Of a stretch of DNA of 64,000 nt, positions 1 to 8,752 are shown one piece after another; the first letter of the stretch is position 1; every line of letters starts with the position of its first letter. Source of the DNA: Lishizhenia tianjinensis (lineage in GTDB: Bacteria > Bacteroidota > Bacteroidia > Flavobacteriales_D > Crocinitomicaceae). The notes beneath the pieces are model-generated. The model did no database searches, was not told the origin of the DNA, and saw nothing but the letters and a program-made list of their open reading frames with translations. Location: positions 55,348 through 119,347 of the forward strand of contig CALQIX020000008.1 in the NCBI GenBank assembly GCA_943330745.2, read 5' to 3'. The position numbers and the translations under genes are program-made.

Positions 1-310
1 TTCCTCCCGCACTACCGGATCCACATTGCAATTGAGCAGCAAATCCTGGCAACGCATTACACAAAGGAGAAACGTCTTGACGGGAAACAAAAGGCAAACT
101 AATCGAGGTAATACTGGAATGATTCCAAACACGCAAATTTTCAGATACAATGTTAACCTCCGCACCATTGCAATCGCGGTAAAATGCTAACTCAAATACA
201 TAAGCATTTCCTCCAACACATTTATAGGTCAATTCTCCTCCCATTGCATGGGAAGCGTTCAATTTTGAATAGAATCCAAAAATAAGAATGAGAATTAAAC
301 TATATTTCAT
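1..310 (-). CDS. Exported Bacteroidetes protein, N-terminal part (cut by window edge)
   Basis: The reading frame opens at the ATG whose complement ends at 310 and runs off the left edge, giving 103 residues. Residues 1-19 form a Sec signal peptide (MKYSLILILIFGFYSKLNA), and the mature part begins SHAMGGELTYKCVGGN, followed by YRDCNGAE. This 'AMGGE(L/I)TYKC' start is characteristic of large Bacteroidetes surface proteins that often carry PKD repeats and a gliding-motility-associated/T9SS C-terminal domain; that the missing part has such domains is inference. The gene is too short inside the window to assign a function. Confidence 0.75.
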   Translation of the reverse strand, partial: MKYSLILILIFGFYSKLNASHAMGGELTYKCVGGNAYVFELAFYRDCNGAEVNIVSENLRVWNHSSITSISLPFVSRQDVSPLCNALPGFAAQLQCGSGSAGG

Positions 311-368
311 CAATACAAGAACGATTAGAAACGCTTTCTATTTTAACGAAAATCAAGTAATAAAGTTG

Positions 369-1622
369 CTATCCAGCACTAACAATCGTCATTTGCGACC
401 AATCCAAATAAGTTTTCGCTAATAATTGAATTTTTTCTGGTGTAATCTCATGAATTTTTTTGATATACCGATCATAAAATGAAATATCCAATCCAAAGGC
501 TTGTACACCTACATACAAATCGGTCATCGCATAAGGTCCGTCGGCACTTTTAAGTAATTGGCCCAATAGGTAATTCCTTACCAAATTCAACTCTTCAGCA
601 GGAATTAATTCATGATGGAGCTTTTCAATTTCAGCTCGAATCTCAGCAATAGCAGCATCTTTATGTTCTTTACCAACCTCGGTTGCAATTAAGAAATATC
701 CGGTTTCATGAAATTCAGAAAGCATGGATCCCACCCCATAAGTAAACCCTTTGTCCTCCCGTAAATTACTCATCAATCTGCTACCAAAATAGTCCCCTAA
801 AATGGTGTTTAATATCGTGAAGTCAACGAAATCTTCCTTTTTACGATTAAATAAGATTCTTCCCACGCGAATAGCTGTTTGCAAAGCACCTTCTTTCTCT
901 GTATGAAAAACCCCAGGAATGTTTTGTAAGTTTTGGTTATATTCTAACGCAAGATTATTGACAAAAGGAATCAATAAATCTTCCATGGAAACAATAGTTT
1001 CTTCTTGGAAAGAGCCAATCAGCACCACTTTAAATAATCCGGAAAGATAAAATGCTTTGTGAAAATCAATAATTTCCTTTCGCGTAATTGAATCATAATT
1101 ATCTTCATTGATTACTCTTCCGTATTGGCTATTGGCAAATAGGTTCTTTGAAAACTCTCTTTGAGCCAAAAAGCTAACTTTTTGCATATTTATTCGGAGT
1201 TTTTGCTTCCTATCTTCCTTCAATTCTTGAATTTCCGATTCACTGAAAGTAACTGCTGAAATACTTTGACAAAAAAGCACTAGTAATTCCGCCAACTTAT
1301 CATTCAATCCGTATAAACTGACAACAACAGATTCATGACCTAATGAAATATCATGAAAGCCTCCTAAATTATCTAATTCTGTATGTATTTCAGTTGAGTT
1401 CATATTATCCGTTCCGGACAATAATAATCCACTGACCAAAGAGGCCAAACCAATTTTTCCGTTTGTACTTCCGGCATTGAAATATAACTCAATGCGTGAT
1501 GTAGCATTTGGAACTTGTTTCTGAACAAAAAATGGAATGGGAAATTCAGTTCGAATTTCAGGAGCAACAAAATTAATAGAATCAATTTGTTTCAAATCAG
1601 GAGTTTGTAATCTATCTACCAT
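369..1622 (-). CDS. M16 family peptidase-like protein, non-catalytic partner
   Basis: A 417-aa member of the M16 (pitrilysin/processing-peptidase) family. The N-terminal half has the M16 fold pattern (FNAGSTNGKIGLASLVSGLL) but lacks the zinc-binding HxxEH motif. The C-terminal half keeps the Arg/Tyr region (GSRLMSNLREDKGFTYGVGS, about residues 275-295) that contributes to substrate binding in the catalytic partner. This matches the inactive subunit of two-subunit bacterial M16 proteases. The start at 1622 was chosen because its ATG overlaps the stop of the upstream catalytic subunit by one base (TAATG), a translational-coupling arrangement; an 11-residue longer frame would run into that gene. 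No signal peptide is evident, so the pair may be cytoplasmic, or secretion may use an unrecognised signal. Confidence 0.87.
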   Translation of the reverse strand: MVDRLQTPDLKQIDSINFVAPEIRTEFPIPFFVQKQVPNATSRIELYFNAGSTNGKIGLASLVSGLLLSGTDNMNSTEIHTELDNLGGFHDISLGHESVVVSLYGLNDKLAELLVLFCQSISAVTFSESEIQELKEDRKQKLRINMQKVSFLAQREFSKNLFANSQYGRVINEDNYDSITRKEIIDFHKAFYLSGLFKVVLIGSFQEETIVSMEDLLIPFVNNLALEYNQNLQNIPGVFHTEKEGALQTAIRVGRILFNRKKEDFVDFTILNTILGDYFGSRLMSNLREDKGFTYGVGSMLSEFHETGYFLIATEVGKEHKDAAIAEIRAEIEKLHHELIPAEELNLVRNYLLGQLLKSADGPYAMTDLYVGVQAFGLDISFYDRYIKKIHEITPEKIQLLAKTYLDWSQMTIVSAG

Positions 1623-2860
1623 TATTTTGTGCTTTTGATTCGTAAAACAGAACAATTTTTCTTCTTTAAAATACTTTTTCCCAAGGTACTCATCTGTTTA
1701 GGGGTAATTGATTGATAGACCATTAAATCCTCATTTATTCCTGCTGCATCTCCGAGTAATTCGAAATGGCATAAATTCATTGCCCGATTCAATAATCCTT
1801 GATCTTGAAATTCGCGCGCTGTCCGAATTTTTATGTTTAATCTTTCTAATTCTACGACTGACATTTCTCTTGAAACAAACTCATCAATAATTTTCCAAAT
1901 TTCAACGTCCACTTGCTCGAAAGAAACACCATCATTGAGTTTTCCTGAGATCATTAATAAGCCATCGTCCAAGGATCCTGTAATGTAAGCGCCAATTTCG
2001 GAAACCAAATTGAGTTCTTTTTTTAACCGAATGTATAAACGAGAAGATTTTTCGCGACCCAAGGCATCTGAAATCATATCAGACACGTAATATTCCATTG
2101 TTTTTCTTGATGCCATTTTGAATGCATAATAAAATGCATTTGCAGGAACATTTCGTTCAAGCGTCAATTCCCGAAATTCTTTTTGAATAGGTTCGGAAGG
2201 TAAAATCCGTGCCGGCTTTAATTTCCCCGGGATATTACCAAACCAATATTCAACGCGTTCTTTGATATATGAAAATTCAAAATTGCCAGCCACACATAAA
2301 ATCGCATTTCCGGGATGGTAGTATTTTTGGAAAAATGCTTTGACGTCCTCCATTTTTGCATCCTGTATGTGCTTAATGTCTTTGCCAATAGTCGCCCATT
2401 TATAGGGGTGTTTTTTATATGCCAAGGGACGTAATTCAAGCCACACATCCCCATACGGTTGATTCAAATAGCGTTGTTTAAATTCCTCTATCACTACCTG
2501 ACGTTGCACTTCCAAACTTTTATCGGTAAAAGCCAAGGATAACATTCGATCGCTTTCCAACCAGAGCGCAGTATCCAAATTTTGAGCAGGAAGAACATCG
2601 TAATAATTAGTGATATCATTGCTCGTAAAAGCATTGCTTTCACCCCCAGCACGTTGCAAAGGCGCATCAAAATCAGGAATATTTATTGATCCACCAAACA
2701 TAAGGTGCTCAAACAAATGGGCAAAACCAGTTTTCTCCTCCGATTCATCTCGAGCACCAACATCATATAAGGTATTCACCACTGCCATTGGAGTTGTAAT
2801 ATCTTTATGGAATATCACTTTTAATCCGTTATCTAACTCAAATCGTTCAAATTCAATCAT
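1622..2860 (-). CDS. M16 family zinc metallopeptidase, catalytic subunit
   Basis: A 412-aa M16 peptidase with the inverted zinc motif HLFEH (about residues 47-51, in TGFAHLFEHLMFGGS). The third metal-ligand glutamate is expected in the QVVIEEFKQRY stretch near residue 123. Length and domain order fit the short, two-subunit class rather than full-length pitrilysin. It starts 8 bases inside the end of the flavoprotein gene upstream and overlaps the non-catalytic subunit downstream, so the three form one operon. The two M16 proteins likely assemble as a heterodimer in which only this one cleaves peptides (family knowledge; the substrate is unknown). Confidence 0.9.
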   Translation of the reverse strand: MIEFERFELDNGLKVIFHKDITTPMAVVNTLYDVGARDESEEKTGFAHLFEHLMFGGSINIPDFDAPLQRAGGESNAFTSNDITNYYDVLPAQNLDTALWLESDRMLSLAFTDKSLEVQRQVVIEEFKQRYLNQPYGDVWLELRPLAYKKHPYKWATIGKDIKHIQDAKMEDVKAFFQKYYHPGNAILCVAGNFEFSYIKERVEYWFGNIPGKLKPARILPSEPIQKEFRELTLERNVPANAFYYAFKMASRKTMEYYVSDMISDALGREKSSRLYIRLKKELNLVSEIGAYITGSLDDGLLMISGKLNDGVSFEQVDVEIWKIIDEFVSREMSVVELERLNIKIRTAREFQDQGLLNRAMNLCHFELLGDAAGINEDLMVYQSITPKQMSTLGKSILKKKNCSVLRIKSTK

Positions 2861-3821
2861 TAAATGAAAATTTAGGTGAATTTTGTTCCAACTTGGCTTG
2901 GTTAAATTCTGTTATTATTTCTATTACAACCTCCGAAGCGGGAAGGATAGATTCTATTAATCCGGCAATTTGACCAATTTCAAGTTCTCCTTCAATCAAA
3001 TCACCCTCAAACATGCCTTTTTTAGCTCTTCCTCTACCAAGAAGTTGTTCTAATTCTGTTGTGCTCGTCCCCCGAGAATATGCTCGTTCCAATTGGGTAT
3101 AAAATTCATTTTTTAAGAGTCTGACAGGGGTTAATTCTTTTAATGTTAGAACTGTATCACCTTCCGCCGAATGAATTATTTTATTTTTAAAATTCTGGTG
3201 AGCACTTGATTCTGTGGTTGCCACAAAACGACTTCCAATTTGAACCCCATCCGCACCTAGATTCATCGCAGCAAGCATTGCTCGTCCGGTTCCAATTCCT
3301 CCAGCGGCAATGATTGGTATCGTAATTTCTTTAGCCACCATGGGTATTAAACACATTGTAGTTGTTTCATCACGACCATTATGACCACCCGCTTCAAATC
3401 CTTCAGCCACAACGGCATCTACGCCAGCTTCTTGAGCTTTCATTGCAAATTTTACACTAGAAACGACATGAACGACAGTTATTCCATGAGATTTAAGGTG
3501 ATTTGTCCATGTTTTAGGATTACCTGCTGAGGTAAAAACAATAGGAACCTTATGCTTAATGATTGTTTCAACGTGTTTGTCAATATCCGGATAGAGCATT
3601 GGTAAATTCACTGCAAATGGGCTTTCCGTTGCTTGCTTGCATTTGCGAATTTGCTCGTCCAACACATCAGGATACATTGATCCAGAACCAAGAATACCTA
3701 AGCCACCAGCATTTGAAACCGCCGAAGCTAATTCCCAGCCTGAACACCAAATCATTCCGGCTTGAATAAGTGGATAACGTATTCCAAAAAGTTCGGTGAT
3801 ACGGTTTGTGTTTTTTGACAT
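2853..3821 (-). CDS. Nitronate monooxygenase / FabK-like FMN flavoprotein
   Basis: A 322-aa TIM-barrel flavoprotein of the 2-nitropropane dioxygenase/nitronate monooxygenase family, which also contains the FabK enoyl-ACP reductases. FMN and phosphate-binding signatures are visible: GGLGILGSG near residue 40, AEGFEAGGHNGRDE near 142-155 with the catalytic-type His, AAGGIGTGRAM near 172, and GADGVQIGSRF near 190. The sequence alone does not decide between detoxification of nitronates and a reductase role in fatty-acid synthesis. It is the first gene of the operon with the M16 pair. The ATG is preceded closely by a poly-T tract rather than by a clear ribosome-binding site. Confidence 0.82.
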   Translation of the reverse strand: MSKNTNRITELFGIRYPLIQAGMIWCSGWELASAVSNAGGLGILGSGSMYPDVLDEQIRKCKQATESPFAVNLPMLYPDIDKHVETIIKHKVPIVFTSAGNPKTWTNHLKSHGITVVHVVSSVKFAMKAQEAGVDAVVAEGFEAGGHNGRDETTTMCLIPMVAKEITIPIIAAGGIGTGRAMLAAMNLGADGVQIGSRFVATTESSAHQNFKNKIIHSAEGDTVLTLKELTPVRLLKNEFYTQLERAYSRGTSTTELEQLLGRGRAKKGMFEGDLIEGELEIGQIAGLIESILPASEVVIEIITEFNQAKLEQNSPKFSFND

Positions 3822-3928
3822 AAAAAAAATTAGGAACTACGAATTTACTCAAAAAATGGGCTGCAATAGGAACCAAAAAATAAATCTATAAAAAATGATT
3901 GACTCATCTATTTATTTGTCTTACTCCG

Positions 3929-3936
3929 TACCTTTG
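3929..3936 (+). promoter_or_regulatory. -7 promoter box for the SCO1 gene
   Basis: TACCTTTG matches the Bacteroidetes primary-sigma -7 consensus TAnnTTTG. Only four bases separate it from the ATG at 3941, so transcription would begin at or next to the start codon. No clear TTG -33 element is seen at the usual distance. Confidence 0.55.
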
Positions 3937-3940
3937 TTGC

Positions 3941-4603
3941 ATGAAAAAAATGATTGGGATTGGAGTTGTTTTACTGGTTTTTGTACCCATTGCCTATTTT
4001 TTACTTCCCAAAAAAACAGATGAAAAAAGTCCAGAGGTATTGAATCCGATTGATTTAAATCCGGAAACTGTTGACCAAAATCTTTTACAAGTCGGACAAG
4101 GACATACAATTGGAACATTCTCTTTTCAAAACCAATTTGGTAAGTGGATCAGTTTGAATGATGTGAAAGGAAAAGTGTTTGTGGCGGAATATTTTTTCAC
4201 CACTTGCCAAACGATTTGTCCTAAAATGAACGATCAAATGCAACGCGTTCAAGCAGCCTTTAAAAATGAATCGCAGTTTTCCATCTTAAGTTTTACGGTA
4301 AATCCTGAAGTGGATACCATTGACCAACTAAAAAGATATGCCGATGAACATGGCGCCATAGCCGGAAAATGGCATTTTTTAACAGGAAACAAGGAGAAAT
4401 TATATGAGGCTGCTCGAAAATCTTTTTTTCTTTTGAAGAAATCGGAAGTGGAGAATCAAGGAGATGTTGGTACTGATTTTATTCATACTAATAATTTTGT
4501 GTTGATTGACAAACAACTCAGAATTCGGGGCTATTACGATGGAACAAATTCCAAGGATGTGGATAAGCTCATGGAAGATGTTCGGTTGATTTTAGCTGAA
4601 TAA
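3941..4603 (+). CDS. SCO1/SenC/PrrC family copper chaperone
   Basis: A 220-aa membrane-anchored thioredoxin-fold protein. Residues 4-20 form a single N-terminal membrane anchor. The copper site CxxxC is present as TTCQTICPK (Cys89 and Cys93), and the distal copper-ligand His lies in DFIHTNNFVLID (about His182). The family delivers Cu to the CuA site of cytochrome c oxidase or acts as a redox chaperone on the periplasmic side. The start was placed at MKKMIGIG because the membrane anchor begins there and a -7 box sits immediately upstream; the longer in-frame start would put that box inside the gene. No oxidase genes are next to it. Confidence 0.9.
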   Translation: MKKMIGIGVVLLVFVPIAYFLLPKKTDEKSPEVLNPIDLNPETVDQNLLQVGQGHTIGTFSFQNQFGKWISLNDVKGKVFVAEYFFTTCQTICPKMNDQMQRVQAAFKNESQFSILSFTVNPEVDTIDQLKRYADEHGAIAGKWHFLTGNKEKLYEAARKSFFLLKKSEVENQGDVGTDFIHTNNFVLIDKQLRIRGYYDGTNSKDVDKLMEDVRLILAE

Positions 4604-4651
4604 TAGTGTAACAAAGAGTAGTTTTTTACTTATCAGAGAAACCTACATTGT

Positions 4652-5599
4652 ATGAAACTCATTGCATTATTGCTGGGCGTTGCCCTATCCAATTTCTATT
4701 TTGCGCACACAGATTCTAGTACTTTTTCAGAAGAAACAATGGACTATTTCAGGAAAATCGTTCTGAGAAAAACAAAAAATCCTGTGGTTTCAACCTGGAA
4801 AAAGGACATACAAGTGTTTATTCATCCTGGCAATACAGAATCTGCTTTTTTACGAACGGATCAAAACACACAACAGGAGTACAATCAATTAGAAATGGAA
4901 TTTGACATCATTATTCAAGAGTTAAACACGTGGATTTCAGGCGTCAAACTAAAGCGTGTGAAGAATATTAAAGAGGCTAACTTTGAAATTTACATAGGAT
5001 CCGTTGGGGGGTGTAAACTTCTCGATGCCAGTACACGTAATTCACTCGCTAAGAACTGGTCAATTCAACATTGTCAATTGAGTACAGACAATAAGGAGAT
5101 TGTGCATGGTTTTGTTTTCTTAGATTTTTACCGAACACCCAATATCCGCGTCAAAAAAAGATTGTTACGTAAAAAAGTCACTCAAGCACTTGGGTTGTTT
5201 AATGAGTCTGACGAAATCAAAGAAAGCATCTTTTTTGATGGTTATTCTGAACAAGTAAATTACCTTGAAATTGACAAAGAACTGATCCAAATCCTATACA
5301 ATCACCCTGAGGTAATATCTCAATTGCAGTGTAAATCCATACCGGTAGATGTGACTACTAATCAATCTCAATCTGCCCAAATCAAGACAAATCCCATACA
5401 AGATGAAATCATATTTTATGTGACAGACGAATTAATTGATGAAACGTATAGAATTTATAATTCGCAAGGACAAGTCGTTCATTTTCAAAAAATTGAATCC
5501 AATGAAATTCATGTTCCCTTTACCGATTTTGGTAATGGAATGTATTATATTCAAATCAAAAACAGGGAGCCTACTCGCTTTTTAAAAATGAGTTATTGA
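4652..5599 (+). CDS. Exported DUF2927-like protein with T9SS sorting domain
   Basis: A 315-aa secreted protein with a signal peptide (MKLIALLLGVALSNFYFA). The middle (about residues 45-215) resembles DUF2927: a conserved pattern ending in VTQALGLFNESDEIKESIFF followed by a helix like LIQILYNHPEV. This is my recognition of the pattern and was not searched. The last 65-70 residues (RIYNSQGQVVHFQKIE ... GNGMYYIQIKNR ... FLKMSY) form a type A T9SS C-terminal sorting domain, so the protein should cross the outer membrane and be surface-attached or released. It stands alone, convergent with asnS. The function of the central domain is unknown. Confidence 0.7.
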   Translation: MKLIALLLGVALSNFYFAHTDSSTFSEETMDYFRKIVLRKTKNPVVSTWKKDIQVFIHPGNTESAFLRTDQNTQQEYNQLEMEFDIIIQELNTWISGVKLKRVKNIKEANFEIYIGSVGGCKLLDASTRNSLAKNWSIQHCQLSTDNKEIVHGFVFLDFYRTPNIRVKKRLLRKKVTQALGLFNESDEIKESIFFDGYSEQVNYLEIDKELIQILYNHPEVISQLQCKSIPVDVTTNQSQSAQIKTNPIQDEIIFYVTDELIDETYRIYNSQGQVVHFQKIESNEIHVPFTDFGNGMYYIQIKNREPTRFLKMSY

Positions 5600-5600
5600 T

Positions 5601-7049
5601 TTAGAATTCAGCATTTTGTGGGGTTCTTGGAAAAGGAATAACATCGCGAATATTGGACATACCCGTAACGAACATCACCATGCGCTCAAAGCCTAAACCG
5701 AAACCGGCGTGTGGTACCGTACCAAATTTTCGTGTATCCATGTACCAAGATAATTCCTCAGGATGAATTCCAAACTCTTCGCATTTTTTGTGAAGTACAT
5801 CATAGCGCTCCTCGCGTTGCGAACCACCCACAATTTCTCCAATACCCGGAAAAAGTACATCCATGGCAGCAACTGTTTTATTATCATCGTTCAAACGCAT
5901 ATAAAACGCTTTGATTTGAGCAGGATAATTCGTTAATATCACCGGGCATTTAAACTCTTTTTCAACCAAATACCGTTCGTGTTCACTTTGCAAATCTATG
6001 CCCCATGAAACATCATATTTAAATTTCTTCTTTTTGTAATGATTCGAGTTTAACAATACATCAATTGCTTCTGTATAAGTCAATCGTTTGAAAGGATTTT
6101 TTATCACGAATTCTAAGCGCTCAATTAGGGAAAGTTCGTTTCGCTCGTTTTGAGGTTTTTGTGCTTGTTCTTGGCTTTCTCGATCACTAAGAAATTTCAA
6201 ATCTTCCGAACACGTTTCAAGAATATAGGAACAAATGTGTTTCAAAAAATCTTCAGTAAGATCCATATTATCTTTCAAATCATTGAAAGCCACTTCCGGT
6301 TCAATCATCCAAAATTCCGCTAAATGCCGAGAAGTATTAGAATTTTCAGCGCGAAATGTAGGCCCAAAGGTATATACTTGACCTAAAGCCAATGCAGCTA
6401 ATTCAGCTTCCAACTGACCTGAAACGGTTAAGTTCACTGGTTTTCCGAAGAAATCTTCTTTAAAATTAACTGACCCATCCTCGTTCAATGGCGGGTTTTT
6501 AGCATCTAAGTTGGTAACACGAAACATTTCTCCTGCGCCCTCTGCATCCGATCCGGTAATGATGGGTGTGTGCAAATAGAAAAAACCTCTGTCATTAAAA
6601 AACGAATGGATGGCATACGAAACGTGGTGACGTATTCTAAAAACCGCTCCAAAAGTATTGGTTCTAAAACGCAAATGTGCTTGTTCACGAAGAAATTCCA
6701 AACTATGTCGTTTTGGTTGCATGACCGTTTTTTGAACATCATCTGGATTAGCATCTCCTAAAATTTCAATTGCTTCAACTTGTAATTCTACAGATTGGCC
6801 CGAACCAATTGATTCTATTAATGTTCCAGTAATAGATAGGGCAGAGGCAGTGGTAATACGTTTTAAAAGTGTTTCATCGAATTTTTCAAAATCAACAACA
6901 GCCTGCAATGTTGCCATGCATGAACCATCATTTAATTGAATAAATCGATTGCTTCTAAAGGCTCGTACCCACCCTTTTACGGTAATGGAAGTATTAACTA
7001 ATTGTTGACCTTCTTTCCCTAAAATTTCTGCTATTTTCCATCTTTTCAT
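5601..7049 (-). CDS. asnS: Asparagine--tRNA ligase
   Basis: A 482-aa class IIb aminoacyl-tRNA synthetase. It has an N-terminal OB-fold anticodon-binding domain ([20 protein letters not shown], about residues 24-43). Class II motif 2 is [19 protein letters not shown] and motif 3 is [13 protein letters not shown] followed by [10 protein letters not shown]. The asparaginyl type, rather than aspartyl, is supported by the closeness to AsnRS in length and in the [27 protein letters not shown] region. It charges tRNA-Asn with asparagine. A -7 box lies four bases before the ATG. Confidence 0.96.
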   Translation of the reverse strand: MKRWKIAEILGKEGQQLVNTSITVKGWVRAFRSNRFIQLNDGSCMATLQAVVDFEKFDETLLKRITTASALSITGTLIESIGSGQSVELQVEAIEILGDANPDDVQKTVMQPKRHSLEFLREQAHLRFRTNTFGAVFRIRHHVSYAIHSFFNDRGFFYLHTPIITGSDAEGAGEMFRVTNLDAKNPPLNEDGSVNFKEDFFGKPVNLTVSGQLEAELAALALGQVYTFGPTFRAENSNTSRHLAEFWMIEPEVAFNDLKDNMDLTEDFLKHICSYILETCSEDLKFLSDRESQEQAQKPQNERNELSLIERLEFVIKNPFKRLTYTEAIDVLLNSNHYKKKKFKYDVSWGIDLQSEHERYLVEKEFKCPVILTNYPAQIKAFYMRLNDDNKTVAAMDVLFPGIGEIVGGSQREERYDVLHKKCEEFGIHPEELSWYMDTRKFGTVPHAGFGLGFERMVMFVTGMSNIRDVIPFPRTPQNAEF

Positions 7050-7053
7050 ACTG

Positions 7054-7061
7054 CAAAAATA
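7054..7061 (-). promoter_or_regulatory. -7 promoter box for asnS
   Basis: Read on the minus strand the bases are TATTTTTG, matching TAnnTTTG. It ends four bases before the asnS ATG, the same short spacing seen at several other genes here. Confidence 0.5.
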
Positions 7062-7142
7062 ATGGATTAGATTAGAATGCGTTGAAAAGAAAATATGATT
7101 TTTATTTATTTTTCATTGAACGCTGACCAGCAAACCCTTTTG

Positions 7143-7547
7143 TTACTTGATTAGAATGCCCAACGATTGTAACTCATCACGGCGCACAGATGGTGGAAAT
7201 TGATTTTGAAGTAACTTAGTTACTACCAATTCACCCACTTTTATTGCTTCGGATTCTGACGCAAAAGATTGATTTCCTTGCACGGCAGGAATATTCTTTT
7301 GATTAATCAGAAGCTTAGTTCCCTTAAAAATTTGATATCCCCAACCATTTTCAGTTTGAATCGATTTTATTGAATAGTCTGTTTTTTTATTCAATGCAGT
7401 GGTTGAATCAACTGTGGAGCTATTGGATTCAATGTTTCTACTCGCTGGGGGCTCTGTTTCATTGGGAGTGACTGGAGTTTGATTCTCTGTTTTTTGTTCT
7501 GTACATGACAACAAAAACAAGATACATAAAGGAAATAACCGAATCAT
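7143..7547 (-). CDS. DUF4907-like lipoprotein
   Basis: A 134-aa lipoprotein: the signal peptide ends in the lipobox FLLSC (Cys about residue 15), followed by a Ser/Thr/Pro-rich linker. A C-terminal domain (about residues 58-134) carries GWGYQIFKGTKLLINQKNIP and GNQSFASESEAIKVGELV, ending in LGILIK. This matches my memory of DUF4907, a small Bacteroidetes domain of unknown function. It is the last gene of the Kelch operon, its ATG overlapping the preceding stop by four bases (ATGA). Operon membership suggests it works with the Kelch proteins at the cell surface, which is inference. Confidence 0.75.
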   Translation of the reverse strand: MIRLFPLCILFLLSCTEQKTENQTPVTPNETEPPASRNIESNSSTVDSTTALNKKTDYSIKSIQTENGWGYQIFKGTKLLINQKNIPAVQGNQSFASESEAIKVGELVVTKLLQNQFPPSVRRDELQSLGILIK

Positions 7548-8752
7548 AATTTTGAAAAAGTAGTGTGGAAACTTTTAGAAGATTGAAATTCAACCGAAAT
7601 GTAGTAGGTTCCACTTGGGAATTGCTGCATATTCAACACCTGTTTTTCTAATTGATTTCCTTTAATTTCTTGTATTACATCACCCAACGAATTTATAATT
7701 AAAATGGATTGAATTACTTCATTTGGCGAATGCACACAAACAAAATCTTGGGTCGGATTTGGGTAAATACTTACTTCATTTCCTTGGATTTCATTCACGC
7801 CAACCAATTGATAATAGGCATAAAAATCGTCCAAGAATTGATCATTGTATCCTGTTCCCACGTATCCTACTCCATTCAAACAAAAGGCAATTGCATTTTT
7901 TCGAGCAGCACCGGGCAAATTGGCTCGTTGGGACCAGCTATTCGTATAAAAATTATATTCATAAAGATCTTTTAAATAGGAATAATCTACTCCTTCTCCG
8001 GTTCCAACAAAAGCGGTAGGATAATTTGACCAAGCGCAAGCACCAGAACGAGCCATACCGGGAAATTGTGCTTTTAAAATCCATTGATCTGTTTGAGGAT
8101 CATACATCCAAAAATCATTTCTTTTTGTGCCATCATCTCCTGTGCCAACAAACCCATTACCTGCTAACGAAAACGCAATGGCTTGCCTTCGTGCTGTGCC
8201 TGTAAAATCAGCAATTTGATCCCATGTATTGGTTTGATTGTCGTAAACATAAAAATCATTTAATAGTCCTGCTGTGCCTTCTCCCGTTCCCACATATGCT
8301 TTACCACTCACCACAAATGAAACGGCTTGTCGGCGTGGTTGGCCAATAAAATCTGCCTTTTGAGACCATGACTCCGTAACTGGATCAAATTCCCATAAAT
8401 CGTTTAAGTAGGGTACCGTTTGTGCTTGTCCTAAGGCAATATATCCTTTGATAACGCCATTATTTTCAACGGAAAAACCACACGCAGACGCGCGTTGTAA
8501 ACCATTACCTAAAATTCCACCAAGCGAGGTTGTTTCATCCCAATCATTTTGAAAAGGACTATATACATAGCTTTTCCTTTTAAATTCCACCTCATCTAAC
8601 CCGCCTACTACCATTCCTATTGATCCCAACGAAAATGCTGAGGCAGAAGCCTTTGGTGGCCCATTCACTGAATCTTTTTGCTCCCAATAATCTTGTCCAA
8701 TAATTGATTTTGAACCTAGAAACAAGATAAATACAAGTATTATATTTTTCAT
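7544..8752 (-). CDS. Kelch-repeat T9SS-secreted protein (third paralogue)
   Basis: A 402-aa exported protein with a signal peptide (ending in SKSIIGQ). About six Kelch blades span residues 25-310, each with the pattern 'GYVGTG ... DFYVYDNQTNTWDQ ... FTGTARRQAIAFSLAG'. A T9SS type A sorting domain follows (VSIYPNPTQDFVCVHSPNE ... FPSGTYYISVEF). The Kelch repeats form a beta-propeller; no galactose-oxidase copper residues or other enzyme signature are evident, so a binding or structural role is more likely. Two close paralogues lie directly upstream and the genes overlap by four bases (ATGA). Confidence 0.85.
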   Translation of the reverse strand: MKNIILVFILFLGSKSIIGQDYWEQKDSVNGPPKASASAFSLGSIGMVVGGLDEVEFKRKSYVYSPFQNDWDETTSLGGILGNGLQRASACGFSVENNGVIKGYIALGQAQTVPYLNDLWEFDPVTESWSQKADFIGQPRRQAVSFVVSGKAYVGTGEGTAGLLNDFYVYDNQTNTWDQIADFTGTARRQAIAFSLAGNGFVGTGDDGTKRNDFWMYDPQTDQWILKAQFPGMARSGACAWSNYPTAFVGTGEGVDYSYLKDLYEYNFYTNSWSQRANLPGAARKNAIAFCLNGVGYVGTGYNDQFLDDFYAYYQLVGVNEIQGNEVSIYPNPTQDFVCVHSPNEVIQSILIINSLGDVIQEIKGNQLEKQVLNMQQFPSGTYYISVEFQSSKSFHTTFSKL

